From: Telmatobacter sp. DSM 110680
GTDB taxonomy: Bacteria; Acidobacteriota; Terriglobia; Terriglobales; Acidobacteriaceae
Assembly: GCF_039994875.1 (NCBI RefSeq)
Contig: NZ_CP121196.1
Span: forward strand, 186,001-250,000
Direction of reading: 5' to 3'
Length of the DNA stretch: 64,000 nt
Shown piece by piece: positions 1 through 9,164 of the stretch. A program made the position numbers and the translations under genes. Under the pieces are notes generated by a model. The model had not been told where the DNA came from, did not search any database, and saw only the letters and a list, made by a program, of their open reading frames with translations. Numbering within the stretch: position 1 is the first letter of the stretch; each line of letters begins with the position of its first letter.

Positions 1-198
1 CAGGCGATTAAAGGCGGTGAGGCTGGGGAGGAAGTAGGCAAATATCCACATCAGGATGCCGATTCCGATGCCCCAGATGACGTAATCGACCAGAAGCGCG
101 ATGAAGCGGCTGCCAATGCCAGCCAGGGGCATTTGAATCGCGACGAGTTCAGGGGTATCGATGCTAAGCTGATCAGAACTCTGGTCAATTTGATCCAT
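1..198 (-). CDS. RDD family membrane protein, N-terminal part (runs off the left edge)
   Basis: Only the first 66 codons lie in the window; the gene continues beyond position 1. The translation begins MDQIDQSSDQLSIDTPELVA and continues with PLAGIGSRFIALLVDYVIWG, the characteristic start of RDD proteins: a short cytoplasmic lead, then a first helix carrying R and D (here SRFIALLVDY). A second hydrophobic stretch follows. RDD proteins are small polytopic inner-membrane proteins of poorly defined role, some linked to ion transport. The ATG sits inside the palindrome CCATGG and overlaps the ATG of the divergent SpoIIM-type gene by two bases, so neither gene has a separate leader. RDD and SpoIIM genes commonly accompany MoxR/DUF58 clusters, and such a cluster lies at 38-45 kb. 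Confidence 0.85.
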   Translation of the reverse strand, partial: MDQIDQSSDQLSIDTPELVAIQMPLAGIGSRFIALLVDYVIWGIGIGILMWIFAYFLPSLTAFNRL

Positions 199-1168
199 GG
201 CACCAATTCTATCGAATCAATGGATTGCCAAGCGGCGGCCACACTGGGACCGGCTGGCTTTTTTGCTTAGCCGATCGGACCAGCACGGGCTGAGTGACCT
301 TTCGCGGGCCGAGTTGCAGGAGATGGCGCTGCTCTACCGGCAGGTGGCGGCGGACCTTTCTGTACTGCGGCGGGATGAGACGGCGCGCACCTATACCGAC
401 AATGTGAACCAATTGCTGGCGCGGGCTCACCACATCATCTACTCGCGGCGCAAAACGACGTGGCTTACGCTTTTTCGTTTTCTGAAGGATGAGTATCCGG
501 CGATCTTTCAGCGGCAACTGCCCTATGTGGCTGCGTCATTGCTGGTGAGCGTGGCGTGGGGCTTGCTGGGCGCAATGATCACCAGTGCCCGACCCGAGTT
601 TATGCGGCACTACGTCGGGCCGGCGATGATCGCGACGATGGAACAGCACAAGATGTGGACAGAGTCGATTGTGAGTGTCGCACCGCAAGAGACCAGTCAC
701 ATCATGACCAACAATCTGTCTGTGAGCTTTGTGACTTTCGCCGGCGGCATCTTTTTTGGGGTGGGCACGTTCTGGTTTCTCTACCGTAACGGGATGATGC
801 TGGGTGTAATTGCAGTGGCTTGTCATCAGTACGGTATGTCCGTTCCGCTGTGGAGCTTTATTGCTCCGCACGGTTCGCTGGAGTTGCCGGCGATCATCAT
901 CGCAGGTGGTGCGGGCTTTCGGATCGGGCACGCGATGCTGTTTCCGGGCGGGTATCGCTGGAAAGAATCGGTAGCGCGGGGAGGCATTGAGGCAACACAG
1001 CTGGTGTCGGGCGTGATTCCGATGCTGGTGGTGGCCGGATGCCTGGAAGGATTCTTCTCGCCGTCGCATGCGCCGGTGTGGTTGAAGTTCACGGTCGGCG
1101 GGCTGCTGTTTACGCTGCTGTTGACGTGGCTTTTCCGGCGGGTGAAGGCTTTGCCGACGGAAGCTTAA
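197..1168 (+). CDS. Stage II sporulation protein M (SpoIIM/DUF95) family membrane protein
   Basis: 323 residues. The N-terminus (KRRPHWDRL near residues 12-20, then LYRQVAADLSVLRRD near 46-60) is the cytoplasmic helical part typical of non-sporulating SpoIIM homologues. About four or five membrane segments follow from residue 107. The conserved segment PHGSLELPAIIIAGGAGFRI (about 224-243) is the family signature. The organism shows no other sporulation gene here, so the name is inherited; these homologues probably work in the envelope together with RDD and MoxR-type proteins, which is inference from usual gene neighbourhood. The start overlaps the start of the divergent RDD gene, and I see no clear ribosome binding site for it. 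Confidence 0.88.
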   Translation: MAPILSNQWIAKRRPHWDRLAFLLSRSDQHGLSDLSRAELQEMALLYRQVAADLSVLRRDETARTYTDNVNQLLARAHHIIYSRRKTTWLTLFRFLKDEYPAIFQRQLPYVAASLLVSVAWGLLGAMITSARPEFMRHYVGPAMIATMEQHKMWTESIVSVAPQETSHIMTNNLSVSFVTFAGGIFFGVGTFWFLYRNGMMLGVIAVACHQYGMSVPLWSFIAPHGSLELPAIIIAGGAGFRIGHAMLFPGGYRWKESVARGGIEATQLVSGVIPMLVVAGCLEGFFSPSHAPVWLKFTVGGLLFTLLLTWLFRRVKALPTEA

Positions 1169-1238
1169 ATCTGGTTCATCCTGCCATGGGGAGTTTCGCT
1201 TTCCCACCATGACCTCGTCATGAATGGGCACCCGCTAT

Positions 1239-1964
1239 TTATTTCGATACATCGCGGCCGATCTGGGTGAGATCAAGCTGGCTTGGGCTGTAATCGATAT
1301 AGCCTAGGCCGACGCGCATGTTGTGGAGGACGGCTGCGGGGATGGTGATGGCAACACAGATGCCGAAGATGGCGTGCGCAATGGCCAGCGGGTAGACGTT
1401 GCGCGAACGCACGAAGACCAGGCAGGCCGTCAGTCCCCAGACGAGGGTAAGCGGTGTGAGCACCGGATTGGGCAGATGCGCGAGCGCGAAGACGAACGCG
1501 CTGACAGCTGCGGCAATATTGGGGTTGGGCACGATGCGTAACAGGCGTGCAAGAAAATATCCCTGCAAGAGCAGTTGTTGCAGAAGCGCCCAGATGGTGT
1601 AGCCGCCGAAGGCCAGGAGCCACTGCTCGGGCCGGCCGGGGTGATGGAGTGTGTGGAAGCTAGCGGCGAAAAAGGTTGCGACTGCGGCCATCAAAACGGC
1701 TACACCGACTACCCACGTCGAACGCCAGAATCCCGCGACGCAGCAGCCCATTGCTCTCCAGCCTTCGAACGACAAGCTGATAGAGATCATGAACCATCCG
1801 AGCGCGATGAAGGAGAGCCAGTGATGGAGCGGACGCGGCGTCCAGATGACGGCCAGGATGAAGCCGAAACCAACTGCGAGTTCGCCGATCTCCCATGCGA
1901 TGCGCCGTGGTGATGTTGCCGCGGCGCACGCGCAGCTTGCGTTGGATTCCTCGGGGACACTCAT
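1239..1964 (-). CDS. CPBP family intramembrane protein with degenerate protease motif
   Basis: 241 residues with six to eight hydrophobic segments and the CPBP (CAAX protease and bacteriocin-processing) fold signature near the C-terminus. The ATG at 1964 follows GGAGG with six bases of spacing, better than the TTG two codons upstream. Motif 1, normally EExxxR, reads QQLLLQ (residues 129-134). Motif 2, FxxxH, is intact (F159, H163). The third-motif histidine survives (H197), but the Asn usually four residues later is Gly. Active members cleave prenylated or other peptides within the membrane using the motif-1 glutamate, so this copy may be inactive or a divergent subtype. It ends 70 bases from the convergent SpoIIM-type gene and is transcribed alone. 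Confidence 0.75.
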   Translation of the reverse strand: MSVPEESNASCACAAATSPRRIAWEIGELAVGFGFILAVIWTPRPLHHWLSFIALGWFMISISLSFEGWRAMGCCVAGFWRSTWVVGVAVLMAAVATFFAASFHTLHHPGRPEQWLLAFGGYTIWALLQQLLLQGYFLARLLRIVPNPNIAAAVSAFVFALAHLPNPVLTPLTLVWGLTACLVFVRSRNVYPLAIAHAIFGICVAITIPAAVLHNMRVGLGYIDYSPSQLDLTQIGRDVSK

Positions 1965-2094
1965 GCGCAACCTCCATGCCGAAGGAAATCACGGGGACTT
2001 CGGCAAACCGGCTACCGATGCAGCCGCCGGAGCAAACTGCCTACCCAGACTATGCAGTCTGTTAGAGCAGATAGACGGCTAGCATACTCCCGGG

Positions 2095-2119
2095 GTTATC
2101 CGAAGAAACGCCGGATAAC
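2095..2119 (-). terminator. Hairpin downstream of the NagX-like gene
   Basis: Perfect 8-bp stem GTTATCCG/CGGATAAC with a 9-base loop, about 40 bases past the stop of the acyltransferase gene on the minus strand. The following minus-strand bases are C-rich rather than a T run, so it could be a weak terminator or only an RNA 3' end structure. Confidence 0.35.
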
Positions 2120-2157
2120 ACTTTTGTGGAGGACACAGTAGTCACCAGTGGTCACCG

Positions 2158-3396
2158 CTATACCTTGAGGAAAATTTTCCTCCGGTAGAGGATCCAAACC
2201 GGGATAAAGCAGAAAGTTGTGAAGGAGACGGAGTAAGCGAATGCGGCCCAATGAGGATTGGGGATATGCGCGAAGGTGTGCGTGACGAACGAGACAATGA
2301 ATGGGGTGCGCTGACCACTGCCGTTGGAGACGGTCAGGTTGTAGAGAATGCCTGGAGTAAGTTCGCTGAACATATAAGCGGCGATGGCGTTCGAGCCGAA
2401 AACGAGCCAAGGCCAGGTCCAACCTTTACGCCAGCCCATCTGCTCCACTGCGAAGTAGACGACGGTGAGCAGAGCGAGCGAGTAGCCGCCAGCGACCAGA
2501 ACAAATGAGCTGGTCCACATGTTTTTATTCAAGGGAAATTCGAGCGACCAGAGATAGCCGATGGCGAGACTGGATAGCGAAGCGATCGCGAGTCCCGCGG
2601 TTTTCGTTGAAACGGATCGGGCGCTGCGCAGGAAGATTCCAGTAAGGATGCCCATTAGCGCGGTGCCGATGGCGGGAAGGTCGCTGAGCAAGCCTTCAGG
2701 ATCGCGAACGTTGTGATCGGGCGAGTAGAGATAAAGGTGATGCGGGAAAATAGCGCGATCGATCCAGGAAACAAGATTCTGGGTCATGTCCATGAAGGGG
2801 ACATCGCGGCCCGGTACGCCAACTCCGGGTATGGGAACCCAGCGGACGAGAATCCAGTAGCCAATCAGGCACGTAGCAAGAGCTATCCACTTGGTGGAGG
2901 CACGCTGATCCCACAGGTAGAAGAGACCGACGACGAGGTAGCAGACGGCGATACGCTGGAGAACGCCGTAGAAGCGCATGTGCGGCGTTTCGAAGAATGG
3001 GAAGCTGTTGACGATGATGCCGAAGAGGATGAGGACGATGGCGCGGATAACGGTGTGCTTCGCTAATTTGGCGCGCGAGTCGCCCTTGGCAATGCGTGCG
3101 TGGAAAGCAAAGACGACGGAGACGCCGACAACGAATACAAACGTGGGGAAGACCAGGTCAGTGGGGGTTAGGCCGTTCCAGTTGGCGTGATTCATGAATC
3201 CCCATGAACCGGGGCCACCGTTGTTGTTCACCATGATCATGAAGGCGATGGTGATGCCGCGGACGACGTCAAGGGCGAGGACGCGCTTAGAGGGATTCTT
3301 CGCGAGAGCCGGATTGGTAACGGTGTTTTGCTTTTCAGTAAGGCTTGGCTGCATTGGTACCCCAGGGAACTGCTTGCAACTTAAGCTACTCGTCAT
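2158..3396 (-). CDS. Heparan-alpha-glucosaminide N-acetyltransferase-like acyltransferase (NagX/DUF5009 type)
   Basis: 412 residues, polytopic. The segment RVLALDVVRGITIAFMIMVN followed by GLTPTDLVFPTFVFVVG matches the first two helices of the HGSNAT/NagX family (DUF1624/DUF5009), which transfers acetyl groups from cytoplasmic acetyl-CoA across the membrane to amino sugars such as glucosamine. Length and about ten to eleven membrane segments fit. An internal ATG at 3354 (MQPSLTEKQN) is an equally likely start, because the first 14 residues have no family counterpart. It stands alone between two unrelated minus-strand genes. Peptidoglycan or chitin-derived amino sugar handling is the likely context, inferred from family knowledge only. 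Confidence 0.82.
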   Translation of the reverse strand: MTSSLSCKQFPGVPMQPSLTEKQNTVTNPALAKNPSKRVLALDVVRGITIAFMIMVNNNGGPGSWGFMNHANWNGLTPTDLVFPTFVFVVGVSVVFAFHARIAKGDSRAKLAKHTVIRAIVLILFGIIVNSFPFFETPHMRFYGVLQRIAVCYLVVGLFYLWDQRASTKWIALATCLIGYWILVRWVPIPGVGVPGRDVPFMDMTQNLVSWIDRAIFPHHLYLYSPDHNVRDPEGLLSDLPAIGTALMGILTGIFLRSARSVSTKTAGLAIASLSSLAIGYLWSLEFPLNKNMWTSSFVLVAGGYSLALLTVVYFAVEQMGWRKGWTWPWLVFGSNAIAAYMFSELTPGILYNLTVSNGSGQRTPFIVSFVTHTFAHIPNPHWAAFAYSVSFTTFCFIPVWILYRRKIFLKV

Positions 3397-3463
3397 GACC
3401 CGGATTCGCCAAGTCGGTTTATGAAACTTAATCCAGCTCGCGCTGGATATTTCAATGTTGGAT

Positions 3464-3982
3464 TTACTTTATGTCACCCACTCCGAACATGAAGGCGTCC
3501 ATCGATTCGAGGGGGCTGAAACCGAACTCACCATCGTCGAGGGCTTTTCGCGGTGTGAGGGTGAAGCAGCCGCTTTCTTCGCGCTTGATCGAGAGCGGAA
3601 TTTCCGATTTTGAAATCACGACCTTGGAGCCGCCGATGAGCATATTGTTTCGGGCAATTGTGAGGGTCCTCGAGTTCCCTTCCGATTTGAACTTGTAGAG
3701 TTTGAAGCGGGTAGGATCGACGCCGCAGACGCTGAATAGCCCAAGCTGGCCAGAGGGCAATCGGACTGTTGCGTGCGCTCGGTTAACCCGTGCAGCGTAG
3801 TTGCTGCGACCGCCCTCCGCGGCTGACTCTTTATCCAGGGGCTTGAAGATTCCGCTGTCGGAGTAGTAAACGATGCCGACCTCTTCGGGCACGGTTTTCT
3901 GCTGGGGGCGGGCAGAGAGCGATGCAGACCACATGAAGCTTGCGAGTACGAGAGCGATTGCCAAGCAGTCTTTCTTGATCAC
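3464..3982 (-). CDS. Small exported protein of unknown function
   Basis: 172 residues from a GTG at 3982 that has CAGGAG seven bases upstream; a longer reading from 4015 lacks such a site. The N-terminus is a classic signal peptide: lysines, then AIALVLASFMWSASLSA with predicted cleavage before RPQQ. The mature part (about 150 residues) has alternating beta-like segments, for example GIVYYSD, HATVRLPSG and KVVISKSEIPLSI, and a pair of cysteines, compatible with a small periplasmic beta-fold protein with one disulphide. I recognise no family. It is monocistronic, with about 240 bases before the S53 protease terminator. Confidence 0.6.
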   Translation of the reverse strand: MIKKDCLAIALVLASFMWSASLSARPQQKTVPEEVGIVYYSDSGIFKPLDKESAAEGGRSNYAARVNRAHATVRLPSGQLGLFSVCGVDPTRFKLYKFKSEGNSRTLTIARNNMLIGGSKVVISKSEIPLSIKREESGCFTLTPRKALDDGEFGFSPLESMDAFMFGVGDIK

Positions 3983-4219
3983 TGCGATGCTCCTGGTGAT
4001 GGATGGACAAGGCAATCATAAGACAATAGCGGCGGTATATTGGCCTTTTGGATCAAGAAGTCTGGTAGAGGGAATGGCTCGCTCATTCCAGCTGCGCACT
4101 GAAGCGTACCCTGCTTGGTGCCTTGATGAAGCGCCGCATACAGTGAGTTCAACGCAGGCGAACAGGCATATCTACTGATCGCTCCGTTGGCGCTGGGTCA
4201 GGCTTGTAGACAGTTAACA

Positions 4220-4259
4220 AAAGAATAGCCCGAACCTAAATTGGTCCAGGCTATTCTTT
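4220..4259 (-). terminator. Intrinsic terminator of the S53 protease gene
   Basis: Perfect 11-bp stem AAAGAATAGCC/GGCTATTCTTT enclosing an 18-base loop, 21 bases past the protease stop on the minus strand. On that strand the 3' arm ends in a T-rich stretch (TTCTTTTGTT), as expected for Rho-independent termination. Confidence 0.7.
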
Positions 4260-4280
4260 GTTGCCGCAACTTGAGCGGAT

Positions 4281-6551
4281 CTATTGGACGGTCAAGGTCA
4301 CAGTGGTGGTTTTGTTGATACCTCCACCTGTGCCAGTGATAGTGATCGTACGGGTGCCGGTGGTGGCTCGCCGATTGACGGTGATGGTCATGGTCGACGT
4401 TCCGTTACCGGTGATGGATGTGGGGCTGAAGCCGAGAGTGACCCTGGAACCGGCACCTGTCCCGGAGAGGCTGACGGCCGAGTTGAAGCCTCCGGAGACA
4501 GTCGAGGTAACTGTGACTCTGCCGGAGGAGCCGCGTGAGATGGTCAACGACGCAGGAGAAGCGCTGAGGCTAAAGGTTGAGCTTGTGTTCGTGACATTAA
4601 CTGTGACGGTCGTGGTTTCAACCGTGGAACCGCTGGTTCCAGAGACCGTGATGGTGTAGGCGCCAGTTGCGACCGTGGAAGCTACGGAAACGCTCATCGA
4701 AGACGTGCCGGTGCCGGTGATCGAGGCAGGCGAGAAGGATGCAGTAATTCCTGAGGGTGCTGAATAGGATAGGGAGACTGCAGAGTTGAAGCCTCCCGTA
4801 ACGGTGCTGGTGATGGTGCTGGCGCCTCCAGCCCCGCCGGCAGTAAGCGCGAGCGAAGACGGCGAGGCCGAGAGACTGAAGCCTGCGGCAGGCGGTCCCG
4901 TCAGTGCGGTGATGAGCGCCGCCGTGGGGCTACCCCATCCCGTGACCAAGTCGAAGCCGGTGACAGCGGAGTAGCTGCCGGAGGTGCCGCTTTTCACGTC
5001 GTGGAAGTCGGCTGCATAGGTTGAGGCATTGGCATTCTGCGAGTAGATGGCGGGGTTAATAAAGCCAAGCGGCTTTTGACCGTTGTTGGCTTGTTGCTGA
5101 TTGGCGAGAGCAATGAACGCGGCCCACATAGGTGCGGCGAAACTGGTGCCACCGTAGTAGTTTGCCTGGCAGGCCTGCTGGTCACCGCAGGTGTAGAAGG
5201 TGAAGTTGGCATTGGCGGAGACGTCAGGACCGTTGCGGAGCGTGGTGGAGCCGTGATTGGAGGAGTTGATAGCCGCGGTCTGCCAGGACGGAATCGCAAT
5301 GCCGTCGGGGCTGATGCCGCCGCCGCTGTCGACCCACGCAGTTTCAGATGCCCAGGGACCGGCTGCCGAGGAAGTTGTGAGGTCGGTGCCTCCAACAGAG
5401 ACTACATATGCGTCGTCTGCGGGCCATGCCTCGTTTCTGCTGGACCAGGTAGAGCTATCGCCCGAAGCTGCAAAGAAGTTCTGGCCTTGCGCGGACATTT
5501 TCTGGAAGTAGATGTCGAGAGTGGAGGGATCTGCCGGTGTCCAGCCCCAGGAGCAGCCGATGGTGGTGGGCAGGGGGCTGTGGGTGGTCATGGCGCTGAT
5601 GATGGACGTATCCGTAGAGCCGACGTACATCGTCAAGCTGGCGAGACCAGGTGCCATGCCGATGGCCTGGGTCATGTCGAGGTTCTGCTCTCCGTCGTCG
5701 CAGCCCGGATAAACGCAGCTGGTGCTGGTGCCATCGGTGGAGAGCAGGGTGATGGGCACGTTGTTTGTCTGGCCGACATTCTTGAAGTAGGTGGTCAGGT
5801 CGGCAAGGTCGGTGCCGTAATACTCAAGCAGGCCTAGATTCTGGCCGGCGCCGGTGAGAGGTCCGGAACCGTAATAGGCCGCGCGCATGTCGCTGCCGAG
5901 GAAGGAGGCCGAGGGACCCGATCCGGTGGTTGCGTGCGAGACGACCTTTTCCGCATCGATGCCGTGAGCCTGGGCATACTCATCGCGGCTGGTGTGAAGA
6001 GCGCGGGGGATGGAGTAGTTATCAAGGCCGGAGATGTGCCAGAGGTTGAAAGGCAGATCCAGCGTGGGCTCGGCGTCCGGCGCAAAGAAAGTGCGAGCTT
6101 CGGTGGGGTGCTGGTAAGTGCGCATGTTCAGGTGGAACGCAGCTTCAATATTGGAGACCGAACCCTTGACCTGGACCAGCATTCCGTCCCGGGAGCCGCC
6201 CACGACTTCGAATCCGTATGTCTTGGCAAAGCGGAGAACCGTGTCGTATTGGTCCGCCGTGGGACCGAAGCGGGCGGTGAACTGCGCCGGGGTAACGAAC
6301 TGGTGGAAGTTGGGACTGGACGGATTGTAGACGTCGGAGAGAAAGGCCTTGAGGCCAGCCGGATCGCGCAGGGGCAAGACCAGGTCGAGTTGCAGCACCT
6401 GATTACCGGGCAGTCGGCCGTTGGATTGGGCGTGGCCGTCCTTCACTACGTCGCGTACGTGGTGCGTCATGACAGATTGGGCCAAGCAGGTGGCTGCAGT
6501 GAGCGACAATCCTGCAACGAGTGTCAGGAACTTCCCAGGTTTTGAAAGCAC
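4281..6551 (-). CDS. Secreted sedolisin-type peptidase S53 with pro-kumamolisin domain and two C-terminal repeats
   Basis: 756 residues. A signal peptide (about 1-24) is followed by a pro-kumamolisin activation domain (about 35-185) and the S53 catalytic domain (about 215-550). The sedolisin residues are visible: E288 and D292 (GEQNLD), oxyanion D365 (ASGD), nucleophile S470 (GGTSFAAP), and calcium ligands near D518 and D534 with the TGWGSP end. Sedolisins are serine-carboxyl peptidases active at acid pH, fitting an acid-soil organism that degrades protein outside the cell. After the catalytic domain come two tandem repeats of about 97 residues (557-653 and 660-756), each starting FSLSASP and containing GGFNSAVSLS, probably beta-sandwich surface or binding modules. 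The gene is single, with its own terminator. Confidence 0.93.
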   Translation of the reverse strand: MLSKPGKFLTLVAGLSLTAATCLAQSVMTHHVRDVVKDGHAQSNGRLPGNQVLQLDLVLPLRDPAGLKAFLSDVYNPSSPNFHQFVTPAQFTARFGPTADQYDTVLRFAKTYGFEVVGGSRDGMLVQVKGSVSNIEAAFHLNMRTYQHPTEARTFFAPDAEPTLDLPFNLWHISGLDNYSIPRALHTSRDEYAQAHGIDAEKVVSHATTGSGPSASFLGSDMRAAYYGSGPLTGAGQNLGLLEYYGTDLADLTTYFKNVGQTNNVPITLLSTDGTSTSCVYPGCDDGEQNLDMTQAIGMAPGLASLTMYVGSTDTSIISAMTTHSPLPTTIGCSWGWTPADPSTLDIYFQKMSAQGQNFFAASGDSSTWSSRNEAWPADDAYVVSVGGTDLTTSSAAGPWASETAWVDSGGGISPDGIAIPSWQTAAINSSNHGSTTLRNGPDVSANANFTFYTCGDQQACQANYYGGTSFAAPMWAAFIALANQQQANNGQKPLGFINPAIYSQNANASTYAADFHDVKSGTSGSYSAVTGFDLVTGWGSPTAALITALTGPPAAGFSLSASPSSLALTAGGAGGASTITSTVTGGFNSAVSLSYSAPSGITASFSPASITGTGTSSMSVSVASTVATGAYTITVSGTSGSTVETTTVTVNVTNTSSTFSLSASPASLTISRGSSGRVTVTSTVSGGFNSAVSLSGTGAGSRVTLGFSPTSITGNGTSTMTITVNRRATTGTRTITITGTGGGINKTTTVTLTVQ

Positions 6552-6903
6552 GGGTTCTCCTTGGATGGGGGTTGGAGGAACCGACGGGGCTTGCGGTGGA
6601 TTCCCGGCGTTGATGCATTCTCCAGCAGGCGTCGATCTGGTGTCTACAGAATTACAGGTAGCGATGCAATGAAGGTGGTTACATCGGCTACTGCCGAAGT
6701 GACCTTCGGTACCCGGACCAAATGACTATCGAAATTCGTTCGACTTCCTAAGGAAGATTCTTCGAAGCTCACAACCAGACGAGTCACCCTGCAGCATGGC
6801 TACGGTAGGATTACGTGCAAAGCGAACAAGCTGGTTGAGATGACGTAAACTCTACGCTTCAAGGAAATTCCAGTTTTTTGTCCGCAATTGTTTGGAGGAA
6901 GCC
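6552..6903. other. Divergent intergenic region, S53 protease / OPT transporter
   Basis: About 350 bases between two divergent genes, so it must hold both promoters. I see no convincing -35/-10 pair. A small hairpin CCGAAG-TGAC-CTTCGG lies at 6694-6709, and GGAGGA at 6894-6899 is the ribosome binding site of the transporter. No open reading frame here looks coding. Confidence 0.5.
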
Positions 6904-9090
6904 GTGGCCGAGTTTCAACCTTTTATTTCTCCGGATCAGCGACCGCCGGAATTTACGGTGCGCGCGCTGGTGCTGGGTTCCATCTTCGGCATCATTTTCG
7001 GCGCGGTCACGGTGTATGTAGGATTGCGCGCCGGACTGACGGTGGCTGCCTCGATTCCGATCTCGGTGCTTTCCATCAGCATTCTGCGGGCATTCGGGCG
7101 TGCGTCGATTCTGGAGAACAACATTGTTCAGACGACGGGCAATGCGGGGCAGTCGATTGCTTCGGGAGTGATCTTCACGCTGCCGGCTCTGGTGTTCCTG
7201 GGATTTGATCTTGAGTACTCGCGGATCTTCATGCTGGCTCTCATTGGCGGGTGGCTGGGCGTTTTGTTCATGATTCCGCTGCGACGCCAGTTGATCGTGA
7301 AAGAGCATGGGGTGCTTCCCTACCCTGAAGGCACGGCCTGCGCGGATGTGCTGATTGCGGGCGAAAAGGGCGGATCGTTGGCCAGCCGGGTTTTTCTGGG
7401 GCTGGGACTGGGCGGTCTCTACACGTTCTTCCAAAATGCGAACCTGTTTCGTGCGTGGCCAAGTTCGCCGGAGTTCCGGCCTGACTTTGGTCCTCAGCAT
7501 GTACTGAAAGGATCTTCGGTCAATGCGGATGCGACGTCGGAGTATCTCGGCGTGGGCTACATCATTGGATCGAAGGTGGCGGGAGTGATCTTTGCGGGCG
7601 GTGTGTTTTCGTGGGTGGTGGTGATGCCGCTGATTTACTTCTTCGGGAAAGAATTGCCGCACCCGGTATATCCCGGACAGGTGCCGATTGCGCAGATGGG
7701 CCCGAGCGATCTGTGGGCAACTTACATCAAGCCAATGGGAGCGGGCGCGGTGGCAGCAGCGGGCGTGATCACATTGCTGAAGACGCTGCCGACGATCTGG
7801 AGCGCGCTTTCGGTGGGCATCAAAAATATGCGGCCGGGTGCCGATGCGGTGCAAGCGAAGCCGATCCGCACGGAGGATGATCTTTCGATGAGCGTAGTGC
7901 TGATTGGATCGCTGCTCATCGTGGCCTGCATGTTCCTCTTCCTCGAATTCAAGCCGGTACCGGGCGCGTTTGTGGGATGGGCGGCAAACCTGGCGGCATC
8001 ACTACTGGTGGTTGTGTTTGGATTTCTCTTTGTCACGGTGAGTTCGCGCATTGTTGGATTGGTGGGATCTTCGGCCAGCCCGGTTTCGGGGATGACCATA
8101 GCGACGCTGATGGCGACAGCGGCGGTCTTCCTGGTGCAGGGATGGACGGCTCCGGCATTCGGAGCTTTGGCGATCACCATCGGCGGTGTCGTTTGCATTG
8201 CTGCTTCAAATTCGGGAGATACATCGCAGGATTTGAAAACCGGCTACATCATCGGAGCCACTCCTCGACTGCAGCAGATCGCATTGATGATTGGCGTGGT
8301 GATTTCCACGTTGATCATTGGATTGACCCTGAACCTGATGAATACCGGACTGCAGGAGTTTCATGCGGCTGCGCAGGTGTGGGATATCAACGCGGCTCAT
8401 CCGGGCGTTTCGGTGCAGTCAGACATCAAGCATCTGCCGCCGCAGATTCGAGTAGTCGCGGATGACAAGACGACCACGTCGCACCAGTCGTCGGAGTACG
8501 TGGTGTTGAATGCGATCGGATCGACGGAGTTGCAGGACGGGAAATATCTTTACTCGCCCGCGACGAAACAGATTGAAGTGCATTGGATTCAGGGAATCGG
8601 GAGCGCTGCCGCGCCAGCTCCGCAGGCACGATTGATGGCGACGGTCATCAATGGAATTTTGAGTCGCAAACTGCCGTGGGGCCTGGTGCTGATCGGCGTG
8701 GCGCTGGTGATTGCGGTGGAGTTGCTGGGGATTCGCTCGCTGACGTTTGCAGTGGGCGCTTATCTGCCAATCGGCACGACACTGCCAATTTTTGTCGGCG
8801 GCGTGGTGCGCTGGATGGTCGACAAGGCGGCCGCGCGCGCAGGCGAAGGTGAGGCGGAGAGCGATATTTCATCGGGATCGCTGTTTGCATCTGGATTGAT
8901 TGCGGCGGGCGGGATTGCGGGACTGATCGGGGTGGCGTTGAAGGCAGTTGAAGCTACCTACATGGATAATCGCGACATACTCAACTTCCCGCGCGGGACG
9001 TTCCTTGATCACACGTGGGTGTCGGTGCTGGGGTTTGCGATGCTAGCGTATTCGCTTTACTACTTCGCACGAAAGCCGCTGAAAAAGTAA
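6904..9090 (+). CDS. OPT family oligopeptide transporter
   Basis: 728 residues with about 14-16 hydrophobic segments. The N-terminus RPPEFTVRALVLGSIFGIIF and the segments EHGVLPYPEGTACADVL and SPVSGMTIATL are hallmarks of the bacterial OPT family, proton-driven importers of small peptides or metal chelates. GTG at 6904 is preferred because GGAGGA lies four bases upstream; an in-frame TTG at 6892 would overlap that site. The gene is monocistronic. Facing a secreted acid protease across a shared promoter region, it could take up the peptides that protease releases; that link is inference from position. Confidence 0.88.
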   Translation: MAEFQPFISPDQRPPEFTVRALVLGSIFGIIFGAVTVYVGLRAGLTVAASIPISVLSISILRAFGRASILENNIVQTTGNAGQSIASGVIFTLPALVFLGFDLEYSRIFMLALIGGWLGVLFMIPLRRQLIVKEHGVLPYPEGTACADVLIAGEKGGSLASRVFLGLGLGGLYTFFQNANLFRAWPSSPEFRPDFGPQHVLKGSSVNADATSEYLGVGYIIGSKVAGVIFAGGVFSWVVVMPLIYFFGKELPHPVYPGQVPIAQMGPSDLWATYIKPMGAGAVAAAGVITLLKTLPTIWSALSVGIKNMRPGADAVQAKPIRTEDDLSMSVVLIGSLLIVACMFLFLEFKPVPGAFVGWAANLAASLLVVVFGFLFVTVSSRIVGLVGSSASPVSGMTIATLMATAAVFLVQGWTAPAFGALAITIGGVVCIAASNSGDTSQDLKTGYIIGATPRLQQIALMIGVVISTLIIGLTLNLMNTGLQEFHAAAQVWDINAAHPGVSVQSDIKHLPPQIRVVADDKTTTSHQSSEYVVLNAIGSTELQDGKYLYSPATKQIEVHWIQGIGSAAAPAPQARLMATVINGILSRKLPWGLVLIGVALVIAVELLGIRSLTFAVGAYLPIGTTLPIFVGGVVRWMVDKAAARAGEGEAESDISSGSLFASGLIAAGGIAGLIGVALKAVEATYMDNRDILNFPRGTFLDHTWVSVLGFAMLAYSLYYFARKPLKK

Positions 9091-9164
9091 TCAGCGGCTC
9101 CGGTGAATCTATTTATGAATTGGACTTGCTGCCAGGCAGTCTGCGGCCTGCCTGGCTTTCCGGC

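Noticed and set aside
5076..6545. Plus-strand open frames (253 and 203 residues) opposite the S53 protease
   Set aside because: They arise from the codon structure of the protease gene; translations are Gly/Arg/Val-rich without any protein-family signal.
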